From positions 34,793 through 98,792 of the forward strand of contig JAWWNJ010000283.1 in the NCBI GenBank assembly GCA_037176885.1: 64,000 nucleotides of DNA, given 5' to 3'. The notes beneath the pieces are model-generated. The model did no database searches, was not told the origin of the DNA, and was given only the letters and a program-made list of their open reading frames with translations. The translations under genes were made by a program, and so were the position numbers. Source of the DNA: Favolaschia claudopus (lineage: Eukaryota; Basidiomycota; Agaricomycetes; Agaricales; Mycenaceae). Of this stretch, positions 25,680-36,150 are shown in pieces. Every line of letters starts with the position of its first letter. The stretch's first letter is position 1.

Positions 25680-28600
25680 ACCGTAGGGTGAAAACCGAAA
25701 CTCCCATAGCAGGGTCAATTGTCCACCGATTGCCTTGGGTATAGGCTCGAATTGAAGCGTTTGAATAGCACTACAAGGGCCAGTAGTGATCGGTTGAATC
25801 GAACGTCACAAAGGTACTCAGGTATTCACGTGTCTTGAATATATTCGGTGATTTACTTGAACAGACGAGTACACTGCATCAATTGAATATGTCTCACTCA
25901 TAGGCCTTCAAAACCAAGCATTATACAGCCCTGGTATCCTGGCAAGGTTTACCCATATCGACTTCAGACAGTACAGACACTGCGTAAACAATACAAGCAC
26001 CGAACACGCCGATCGAAGCTATACGGCAGACACAAGTGTACTGCATCAATTGAATACGTCTCACTGATAGGTGTTCAGAAGGAAGCATTACAGGTCCCTG
26101 GTGTCCTGGAAAGGTTTAGGGGTATCAACTTCAATGGGTATAGACACTGCATATACCCAAACACGCCGATCGAAGCCATACGGAATCCAGCAAGGCAACA
26201 CCAGAGCAGCGACGTTAAGGTCGGCGACAACCCAAGAGCACGGACGTTAAGGTTAGCGACCCCACTCCCCCGACGGAATTCACCAGAATAGAAAATTTTT
26301 TCGGCAGCTTCGGAATGAAATCGAAGAGCACACAATCCAGCAAGGCAGTGCACGGGTTAACAACGGAATGCAGCAAAACATTGGCAAACTAGCCACTCAA
26401 ACCTCCCCGCTATCGTAAAGGAAACCAAGGTCAACGGGGTGAATAGAACGAGAGGCATTCAGGGAGCTAGCAACCACTATATAGCCAGAGACCACGGAGC
26501 CACAATACAACACTTCAAACAGTACAGACATTCAGTAAAGCTCGACCATTATTATAAGGCCAGAATAGGACCCAATAAAGCCAGAGTCTTATAGTGTTCG
26601 ATTGAGTCAATACCATACAAGACTGTGTTGCACCAGCCAAGTGAACACGGTTGAGCCCATGTACCAACCACCAGAGTCAATGCCTTGTAATGGAGCAAAG
26701 CCTTGGTGATATAGCTTGGAATGCAGAGCGTGATCCAGAAAGACTAGCTATCTTACCCGGGAATTCAGGCCTGAATTCCGTGAAATAGGCCCCAAAACCA
26801 GTGGAATCCACACCACCTTTGGCAGCGTGGGAGGGAATCCATGCCACCTTTGTGAAAATACCCTCAGAATGGACGGAATCCACACCACCTACTGGAATCC
26901 ACGCCACCTGCCGAAATCCACCCAAAATCTGAGAGCCAACTCGAAAATGTGAACAGAAACTTATAGACGACCCCAAGGCCTTATAAGAATTGCGATTCAC
27001 TGCCAGAAAAAATTATAAGCCAGAGCCAAGGCTTATAAGAAATGCAATTAAAATAGCCGACTCTGAGGCCTTGTAAGAAATCGGGAAAAATAGTGGAGAC
27101 CAAAAGGGTGCCAAATAGCCTACAAATCAGCCTAGTGTCGCCGCAAATACCCGAACAGATCTCGTTGACTTGCTATATTGACTTGAATGGAAATCATACA
27201 GTTTGGACCGAAAGCTTGGTACGACAGTCAATTGAGCACTGATTGCCTTGGGTATAGGCCCGAATCGGAGCGTTTGACGAGGACTATAAGATGATGTCAT
27301 CAGCGATCGAGTCGCAGGTCACCTGACATTTACGACTCGGTCAAACACTGCATTCGAGGGCTTACGGAATACACAAGGCAACACCCAAGCACGGACGTTA
27401 AGGTTGGCGACCACTACTCAGCACAGACGTTAAGGTTAGTGGTCCCACTCCCCCGACGGAATCCACCAGAATATAAAATTTTTCGGCAGCTTCGGAAAGG
27501 AAACCGCGGACCAAGCAATCCAGCAGGGCAATGCACGGGTTAGCAACGGAAACCAGCAAGACATTGGCGAGCTAGCCACTCAGACCTCCCCGCTATCGTA
27601 AAGGAAATCGCGGGTGACCGAGTCATCGCAAGCACGTATTCAAGTGTACAAGGCAATGGTCAACAATATATCACCAAGTACAATAGCAGGCGATCAACCC
27701 AGTCTGCCTAGTGAGTAGCATCCCTTGCAACAACAGCAACTGTCCCCGCCGTTTTCATCTACTTCTCCCGGAGGCGTGCCAAATGGACCCTCGACATCAA
27801 GAAGTAAGATAGCAGCAGGCAATCAACCCAGTCTGACCCTGTCGAACACATTCGGAGTGCTCAACCCACCAGGCCAATCTGAAACAAAGCAGCAACCGCT
27901 TGCCTTGCAGTTTTGATGTCTACAAAACGACCCCGCACCAAGCCAGCTGGGATCCCCGCAACTACATCCGTCTGAGCAGCTATAAGGAACAGAGATGCCT
28001 CATAGCGGGCACAACTACTGGCCTTCCAGGACTGCGTTTGAGTCTCCAATAGCGAGCAGACTCTCCTGATCGGAAATAGTACTCAAGTCAGACACAGCAT
28101 ACTGGACTCAATGAGCCACTCATTGCCTTGTGTATAGGCTCGAAACAAAGCATTTGACCGGGACTATAAGGCTATATGCTTGGCGGGAAAGTCTGAGGGC
28201 ATTGAGGCACTCAAGTAGGGTACCGACTTGAGTATCGCCTTCGAACGCAAATCGGTCATATGGATTGAATGCATCTGGGTAATCTCAATGACCTGCACTC
28301 AAAGCCAAGCATTACAAGGCCCTGATATCCTGGCAAGGTTTAGACACGTCGACTTCAGACTGCTGGAATCCAGAGGGATATCCAGAAAGACTAGCTATCT
28401 TACCCCGGAATTGAGCGCTCAATTCCGTGCAACAGGTCTCCGAATCCATGGGAATCCACTGCCAGACTTTGAAACTGCCCACTCAATTGAGCGGAATCCA
28501 CTGCCACCTTGTGAAAACCTCCTCAAACTCAGCGGAATCCACTGCCACCCTGTGAAAAGCCGCCTCAACTGGGTGGAATCCACTGCCACCCTGGAATCCA

Positions 28601-28890
28601 CTGCCAACAACAAATTGAAGACACTTCTTATAGCCAAAGGCAAAGCGTTATAATAAGCACAACTCAAAGGAAACCCTCTCAGTGAACCCAAGTGCCCAAA
28701 CAAATTATTATAATGGCAGATGAGCCCTTATAATAAATGCCAGCTAAAATCATCATTATAGTCACCGGTTCGACGGTGCAGAAAAATATTGTTGGAACCA
28801 AATATGTCCCAAACGGCTTACAAACCATGGTAGTCACACCGCGAATGGCCTGACAGGTCTCGTTGACTTGCTATATGGCCTCGAACGGAA
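25680..28890 (+). repeat. Array 1 copy 9
   Basis: 3211 bp, last full copy. Palindromes are at 26760-26779 and 28407-28426. It differs from copy 6 at few positions, if any, by eye. Confidence 0.97.
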
Positions 28891-29318
28891 ACCGTAGGGT
28901 GAAAACCGAAACTCCCATAGCAGGGTCAATTGTCCACCGATTGCCTTGGGTATAGGCTCGAATTGAAGCGTTTGAATAGCACTACAAGGGCCAGTAGTGA
29001 TCGGTTGAATCGAACGTCACAAAGGTACTCAGGTATTCACGTGTCTTGAATATATTCGGTGATTTACTTGAACAGACGAGTACACTGCATCAATTGAATA
29101 TGTCTCACTCATAGGCCTTCAAAACCAAGCATTATACAGCCCTGGTATCCTGGCAAGGTTTACCCATATCGACTTCAGACAGTACAGACACTGCGTAAAC
29201 AATACAAGCACCGAACACGCCGATCGAAGCTATACGGCAGACACAAGTGTACTGCATCAATTGAATACGTCTCACTGATAGGTGTTCAGAAGGAAGCATT
29301 ACAGGTCCCTGGTGTCCT
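28891..29318 (+). repeat. Array 1 copy 10, truncated at 428 bp
   Basis: It matches the first 428 bp of the unit, ending in GGTGTCCT at 29311-29318 inside the second 167-bp subrepeat. The next base begins the G-rich cassette of array 2. This is the array 1/array 2 junction. Confidence 0.97.
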
Positions 29319-29784
29319 AATAATCTCATCCGAGAATCAGGGCCCTGAATCCGCTTTCCTTTTTGGGGGATTCGGGGGTTTGGAGGGATTCTGGGGTTGG
29401 ATTCGGGGGTTAACAGGGATTTGGGGGTTGTTATTTAACCATCATAGACGTTAAAATGACTGTGATTCATGTGAAATATGGGCAACTTGAGCATTTTAGC
29501 GCACGATATAGGGATTTAGGGGTTGGATTCAGGGGTTTAGAGGGATTTGGGGGTTGGATTCAGGGGTTTGGAGGGATTCGGGGGTTGGATTTAGGGGTTT
29601 AAAGGGATTCATGGGTATTACTACATAGTAGACAATCTGGTAACGGATGTAGAGCAGGGACTATGAATTGAGTCAAAAATGCGAAGTTGGACATTTCTTT
29701 AAGGTCCAAGGCCGTTAAATTGATCCAAAATGCGAAGTTGTGTGTTCAAACCAACTCAGATGCAAAGCGGAAGCTACAAAAGCA
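29319..29784 (+). repeat. 466-bp G-rich cassette, copy 1
   Basis: A segment found only in array 2. It carries two clusters of G runs on the plus strand (29365-29430 and 29511-29615). The runs have 3-5 G separated by short spacers such as TTGGATTC and TTTAGA, a strong G-quadruplex pattern. A 14-bp direct repeat AAAATGCGAAGTTG lies at 29676 and 29727. TCAGGGCCCTGA near the left end is a 12-bp palindrome. Further copies are at 32735-33200, 36151-36616, 39567-40032 and 42983-43448. Confidence 0.9.
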
Positions 29785-29949
29785 CTAGCTATCTTACCCG
29801 GGAATTGGGCACCCAATTCCTTCAAAAGGGTCCCAAACCGAGGGGAATTCGGGGCAACAACGACAGCGTGGGAGGGAATAGGGGGCAACTCCGAAAAAAT
29901 GCCCCCCAAATCGAGGGAATTCGGAGCAACAGCTGGAATAGGGAGCAAC
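29785..29949 (+). repeat. Palindrome plus phased 15-mer module, array 2 half A
   Basis: The CTAGCTATCTTACCCGGG box at 29785 leads into the near-palindrome GGAATTGGGCACCCAATTCC (29801-29820; only the central CA breaks symmetry). 15-mers GGAATTCGGGGCAAC, GGAATAGGGGGCAAC, GGAATTCGGAGCAAC and GGAATAGGGAGCAAC are at 29844, 29875, 29916 and 29935. Spacing is 43, 31, 41 and 19 bp, identical to array 1 half A although the 15-mers differ. Palindromes in other copies are at 33217, 36633, 40049 and 43465. Confidence 0.93.
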
Positions 29950-31179
29950 ACGAACTCTGCCAGAATTTTCGGACAAGAAACAAATGCACTCAACTCTTAT
30001 AGCCCCAAGCAAGGCCTTATAATAAATGCAACTTGAAGGAAACCCTCTCAGCCGACGCAATTGCCCAAACGAATTATTATAACGACTCACCAGCCCTTAT
30101 AATAAATGCCAGCTAAAATCATTATTATAGTCACCGGTTGGACAGTGCGGAAAATATTGCTGGAACCAAATATGTCCCAAATGGCCTACAAACCATGGTA
30201 GTGTCACCGCAAAAGGCCTGACAGGTCTCGTCGACTTGCTATACGGCCTGGAACGGAAACCGTACGGCGAAAACCGGAACTCTGATAGCAGAGTCAATTG
30301 TGCACCGATTGCCTTGGTTGTAGGCTCGAATTGAAGCGTTCGAATGCCGCTACAAGGCTACACAGCCAGCGATCGCATTGAACTAAGTCAAGGTACTCAG
30401 GTATTGGGACGTGTTGAATATATACAGTCATTTGCGTGCAAAGACAAGTGCACTGCATCGACTGAATGTGTCTCACTGATAGGACTTGAAAGCCACACAT
30501 TATAGGTCTCTGGTGTCCTGGCAAGGTTTAGGGATATCGACTTCAGATGGTATAGACACTGTGTAGAGGGGACAAGCATCGAACACTGCAACCGAACAAA
30601 TACGGAATCCAGCAAGGCAACACCAGAGCAGAGACGTTAAGGTTGGTGACAACCCAGCAGCACGGATGTTAAGGTTAGCGACCCCACTCCCCCGACGGAA
30701 TTCACCAAAATCCAAAATTTTTTCGGCAGCTTCGGAAAGGAAATCGAAGAGCACACAATCCAGCCAGGCAGTGGACGGGTTAACAACGGAATGCAGCAAA
30801 GTGTTGGCGAACTAGCCACTCAGACCTCCCCGCTATCGTAAAGGAAACCAAGGTCATCGGAGTGAAGGGAACAGACGTATTCAAGTAGCGACCAACCATT
30901 ATAATACCACATAGCACAGAGACTCAATACAAGGCTTCAAGGGTCATCACAGTGAACAGGAGGACGTAATCAAAGGCTAAGCAACCATTATAAGGCCAGA
31001 ACAGTACCCAGTACAACCAGAGCCTTATAGTGTTCAATTGAGTCAATACAATACAATACTGTGTTGCACCAGCCAAGTGAACACTGTTGAGCCCATGTAC
31101 CAACAGCCAGAGTCAATGCCTTGTAATGATGCAAAGCCTTGGTCATATAGCCTGGAATGTGGAGGGAAATCCAGAAAGA

Positions 31180-31392
31180 CTAGCTATCTTCCCCGGGAAT
31201 TAGGGGCCTAATTCCGTGCCAAGGGGCCTAGCTATCTTCCCCGGGAATTAGGGGCCTAATTCCGTACCAAGGGGCCTCAAAACAGCGGAATTACGGGCAA
31301 CAACGACAGCGTGGGAGGGAATTAGGGGCAACACATGAAAAACACCTCCAGAATCTAGGGAATTAGGAGCAACAGCTGGAATCAGGAGCAAC
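31180..31392 (+). repeat. Palindrome plus phased 15-mer module with duplicated box, array 2 second half
   Basis: The box and near-palindrome GGAATTAGGGGCCTAATTCC occur twice, at 31196-31215 and 31244-31263, as a 48-bp tandem duplication. The box here reads CTTCCCCGGG instead of CTTACCCGGG. 15-mers of form GGAATTASGGGCAAC and relatives are at 31287, 31318, 31359 and 31378. Spacing from the second palindrome is 43, 31, 41 and 19 bp. The middle two 15-mers repeat the palindrome arm GGAATTAGG. The module recurs at +3416, +6832 and +10248. Confidence 0.93.
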
Positions 31393-31539
31393 AGGAATCC
31401 TCCCAGAATCTTCGCAGTGGAAACAAACACACAATAAATATAGTCGAACACAGCACCCTATAAGAAATCAAAAAGGACAACAGAATCTTATAGTCACCAG
31501 CCAGGCCTTATAAGAATTGCGACTCACTGCCAAAAAAAA

Positions 31540-31565
31540 TTATAAGCCAGAGCCAAGGCTTATAA
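31540..31565 (+). repeat. TTATAAGCC inverted repeat (hairpin), array 2
   Basis: The same 9-bp arms and AGAGCCAA loop as in array 1. It is the most strongly conserved short block between the two arrays, lying between CACTGCC and GAAATGCAATT. Confidence 0.85.
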
Positions 31566-32697
31566 GAAATGCAATTAAAATAGCCGACTCTGAGGCCTTG
31601 TAAGAAATCGGGAAAAGTGGTGGAAACCAAAAGGGTGCCAAATGCCCTACAAATCAGCCTAGTGTCACCGCAAATGCCCAAACAGGTCTCGTTGACTTGC
31701 TATATTGAGTTGAACCGAAATCGTAAGGCAAAAAGCGAAACTGCAACAGCTCAGTCAGTTGGGCACCGATTGCCTTGGGTATAGGCCCGAATTGAGGCGT
31801 TTGACGAGGACTATAAGAGCATGTCATCAGCGATCGAGTCGCAGGTCACCTGACATTCACGACTGGGTGAAACACTGCGTTCGAGGCCATACGCAATGCA
31901 CAAGGCAATACCAAAGCACAGACGTTAAGGTTTGCGACAACTACTCAGCACGGACGTTAAGGTTAGTGGTCCCACTCCCCCGACGGAATTCACCAGAATA
32001 TAAAATTTTTTCGGCAGCTTCGGAAAGGAAACCGCGGACCAAGCAATCCACCAAGGCAATGCACGGGTTAGATGACGCAAACCAGCAAGACATTGGCGAA
32101 CTAGCCGCTCACAGCTGCCCGCTAGAACGTAAAGGAAGTCGCGGGTGACCGAGTCAATGGAAGGACGTACTCAAGTGTACAAGACAATGGTCAACCATAC
32201 ATCAAGAAGTAAAATAGCAAGCAGTCAACCCAGTCTGACCCTGTCGAACACGTTCGGAGTGCTCTACCCACCAGGCCACCTTGAGTCAGAGCAGCAACTG
32301 CTTGCCTTGCAGTTTTGATTTCTACAAAACGACCCCGCACCAAGCCAACGTGTATCGCCGCAACTACATCCGTCTGAGCAGCTATAAGGAACAGAGATGT
32401 CTCCTAGCAGGCACAGCTACTGGCCTTCAAGGGCTGTGTTTGAGTCTCCAACAATCGACCAATAGGTCTCAGTAGCGACATAGATCCAAGTCAGTCAATC
32501 CAACCGGAATCACCATATCTTCGGCAGGTGTGCACCGATTACCATGGCTGTAGGCTTGAATCAAAGCAATTGAATAGGCCTATAAGGGTGCACTATATGT
32601 GGCTAAAGCGAACACGGTCAAAGGCCTCAAGTAGTGCAAAGACTTGAATATTTTCTGGCTACGGTAACAGGGAATCCGGCACCGAATTCCTATTAAT

Positions 32698-33237
32698 CTA
32701 GCTATCTTACCCGGGAATTGGGCACCCAATTCCTAATAATCTCATCCGAGAATCAGGGCCCTGAATCCGCTTTCCTTTTTGGGGGATTCGGGGGTTTGGA
32801 GGGATTCTGGGGTTGGATTCGGGGGTTAACAGGGATTTGGGGGTTGTTATTTAACCATCATAGACGTTAAAATGACTGTGATTCATGTGAAATATGGGCA
32901 ACTTGAGCATTTTAGCGCACGATATAGGGATTTAGGGGTTGGATTCAGGGGTTTAGAGGGATTTGGGGGTTGGATTCAGGGGTTTGGAGGGATTCGGGGG
33001 TTGGATTTAGGGGTTTAAAGGGATTCATGGGTATTACTACATAGTAGACAATCTGGTAACGGATGTAGAGCAGGGACTATGAATTGAGTCAAAAATGCGA
33101 AGTTGGACATTTCTTTAAGGTCCAAGGCCGTTAAATTGATCCAAAATGCGAAGTTGTGTGTTCAAACCAACTCAGATGCAAAGCGGAAGCTACAAAAGCA
33201 CTAGCTATCTTACCCGGGAATTGGGCACCCAATTCCT
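32698..33237 (+). repeat. 37-bp direct repeats flanking the G-rich cassette
   Basis: Identical 37-bp sequences, from CTAGCTATCTT to CCCAATTCCT, lie at 32698-32734 and 33201-33237 on either side of the 466-bp cassette. They consist of the conserved box and the near-palindrome GGAATTGGGCACCCAATTCC. Bases outside the repeats differ (ATTAAT against AAAGCA on the left, AATAAT against TCAAAA on the right). The arrangement recurs at each internal unit boundary of array 2; the first cassette has only the right repeat (29785-29821). Confidence 0.93.
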
Positions 33238-36150
33238 TCAAAAGGGTCCCAAACCGAGGGGAATTCGGGGCAACAACGACAGCGTGGGAGGGAATAGGGG
33301 GCAACTCCGAAAAAATGCCCCCCAAATCGAGGGAATTCGGAGCAACAGCTGGAATAGGGAGCAACACGAACTCTGCCAGAATTTTCGGACAAGAAACAAA
33401 TGCACTCAACTCTTATAGCCCCAAGCAAGGCCTTATAATAAATGCAACTTGAAGGAAACCCTCTCAGCCGACGCAATTGCCCAAACGAATTATTATAACG
33501 ACTCACCAGCCCTTATAATAAATGCCAGCTAAAATCATTATTATAGTCACCGGTTGGACAGTGCGGAAAATATTGCTGGAACCAAATATGTCCCAAATGG
33601 CCTACAAACCATGGTAGTGTCACCGCAAAAGGCCTGACAGGTCTCGTCGACTTGCTATACGGCCTGGAACGGAAACCGTACGGCGAAAACCGGAACTCTG
33701 ATAGCAGAGTCAATTGTGCACCGATTGCCTTGGTTGTAGGCTCGAATTGAAGCGTTCGAATGCCGCTACAAGGCTACACAGCCAGCGATCGCATTGAACT
33801 AAGTCAAGGTACTCAGGTATTGGGACGTGTTGAATATATACAGTCATTTGCGTGCAAAGACAAGTGCACTGCATCGACTGAATGTGTCTCACTGATAGGA
33901 CTTGAAAGCCACACATTATAGGTCTCTGGTGTCCTGGCAAGGTTTAGGGATATCGACTTCAGATGGTATAGACACTGTGTAGAGGGGACAAGCATCGAAC
34001 ACTGCAACCGAACAAATACGGAATCCAGCAAGGCAACACCAGAGCAGAGACGTTAAGGTTGGTGACAACCCAGCAGCACGGATGTTAAGGTTAGCGACCC
34101 CACTCCCCCGACGGAATTCACCAAAATCCAAAATTTTTTCGGCAGCTTCGGAAAGGAAATCGAAGAGCACACAATCCAGCCAGGCAGTGGACGGGTTAAC
34201 AACGGAATGCAGCAAAGTGTTGGCGAACTAGCCACTCAGACCTCCCCGCTATCGTAAAGGAAACCAAGGTCATCGGAGTGAAGGGAACAGACGTATTCAA
34301 GTAGCGACCAACCATTATAATACCACATAGCACAGAGACTCAATACAAGGCTTCAAGGGTCATCACAGTGAACAGGAGGACGTAATCAAAGGCTAAGCAA
34401 CCATTATAAGGCCAGAACAGTACCCAGTACAACCAGAGCCTTATAGTGTTCAATTGAGTCAATACAATACAATACTGTGTTGCACCAGCCAAGTGAACAC
34501 TGTTGAGCCCATGTACCAACAGCCAGAGTCAATGCCTTGTAATGATGCAAAGCCTTGGTCATATAGCCTGGAATGTGGAGGGAAATCCAGAAAGACTAGC
34601 TATCTTCCCCGGGAATTAGGGGCCTAATTCCGTGCCAAGGGGCCTAGCTATCTTCCCCGGGAATTAGGGGCCTAATTCCGTACCAAGGGGCCTCAAAACA
34701 GCGGAATTACGGGCAACAACGACAGCGTGGGAGGGAATTAGGGGCAACACATGAAAAACACCTCCAGAATCTAGGGAATTAGGAGCAACAGCTGGAATCA
34801 GGAGCAACAGGAATCCTCCCAGAATCTTCGCAGTGGAAACAAACACACAATAAATATAGTCGAACACAGCACCCTATAAGAAATCAAAAAGGACAACAGA
34901 ATCGTATAGTCACCAGCCAGGCCTTATAAGAATTGCGACTCACTGCCAAAAAAAATTATAAGCCAGAGCCAAGGCTTATAAGAAATGCAATTAAAATAGC
35001 CGACTCTGAGGCCTTGTAAGAAATCGGGAAAAGTGGTGGAAACCAAAAGGGTGCCAAATGCCCTACAAATCAGCCTAGTGTCACCGCAAATGCCCAAACA
35101 GGTCTCGTTGACTTGCTATATTGAGTTGAACCGAAATCGTAAGGCAAAAAGCGAAACTGCAACAGCTCAGTCAGTTGGGCACCGATTGCCTTGGGTATAG
35201 GCCCGAATTGAGGCGTTTGACGAGGACTATAAGAGCATGTCATCAGCGATCGAGTCGCAGGTCACCTGACATTCACGACTGGGTGAAACACTGCGTTCGA
35301 GGCCATACGCAATGCACAAGGCAATACCAAAGCACAGACGTTAAGGTTTGCGACAACTACTCAGCACGGACGTTAAGGTTAGTGGTCCCACTCCCCCGAC
35401 GGAATTCACCAGAATATAAAATTTTTTCGGCAGCTTCGGAAAGGAAACCGCGGACCAAGCAATCCACCAAGGCAATGCACGGGTTAGATGACGCAAACCA
35501 GCAAGACATTGGCGAACTAGCCGCTCACAGCTGCCCGCTAGAACGTAAAGGAAGTCGCGGGTGACCGAGTCAATGGAAGGACGTACTCAAGTGTACAAGA
35601 CAATGGTCAACCATACATCAAGAAGTAAAATAGCAAGCAGTCAACCCAGTCTGACCCTGTCGAACACGTTCGGAGTGCTCTACCCACCAGGCCACCTTGA
35701 GTCAGAGCAGCAACTGCTTGCCTTGCAGTTTTGATTTCTACAAAACGACCCCGCACCAAGCCAACGTGTATCGCCGCAACTACATCCGTCTGAGCAGCTA
35801 TAAGGAACAGAGATGTCTCCTAGCAGGCACAGCTACTGGCCTTCAAGGGCTGTGTTTGAGTCTCCAACAATCGACCAATAGGTCTCAGTAGCGACATAGA
35901 TCCAAGTCAGTCAATCCAACCGGAATCACCATATCTTCGGCAGGTGTGCACCGATTACCATGGCTGTAGGCTTGAATCAAAGCAATTGAATAGGCCTATA
36001 AGGGTGCACTATATGTGGCTAAAGCGAACACGGTCAAAGGCCTCAAGTAGTGCAAAGACTTGAATATTTTCTGGCTACGGTAACAGGGAATCCGGCACCG
36101 AATTCCTATTAATCTAGCTATCTTACCCGGGAATTGGGCACCCAATTCCT
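32735..36150 (+). repeat. Array 2 copy 2
   Basis: 3416 bp. Identical to copy 1 by eye except G for T at 34904, which changes AATCTTATAG to AATCGTATAG. Confidence 0.97.

Larger units (their letters stand above)
1..29318 (+). repeat. Tandem array 1: ~3.21-kb unit, nine full copies plus one truncated copy
   Basis: The same ~3.21-kb sequence recurs head to tail. Taking the ACCGTAGGGTG start of the window as unit start, copies begin at 1, 3213, 6429, 9633, 12841, 16048, 19259, 22470, 25680 and 28891. Periods are 3212, 3216, 3204, 3208, 3207, 3211, 3211, 3210 and 3211 bp. The tenth copy stops after 428 bp. The window opens inside the array, so it extends to the left. No open frame looks like a conserved gene; the longest recurring ORF (141 codons, plus strand) is broken in copies 2, 3 and 5 and has no counterpart in array 2. 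The unit is a satellite-like dimer of two related half-units and is related to the leader upstream of gag at 63404-64000. Confidence 0.98.
29319..32734 (+). repeat. Array 2 copy 1
   Basis: 3416 bp. Its left end is joined directly to the truncated tenth copy of array 1. Landmarks: cassette 29319-29784; half-A module 29785-29949; second half module 31180-31392; terminal module box 32698-32734. Relatives of the GATTGCCTTGG landmark are at about 30307, 31768 and 32537. Confidence 0.97.

Noticed and set aside
396..28703. Recurring small ORFs in array 1 (62-141 codons on both strands)
   Set aside because: They recur only because the DNA repeats. They are broken by indels in several copies, overlap on both strands and are not kept in array 2 or the gag leader.
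29365..29615. GGGGTT runs as telomeric repeats
   Set aside because: Run length and spacers vary, there is no regular TTAGGG unit, and the segment is internal to each 3416-bp unit.
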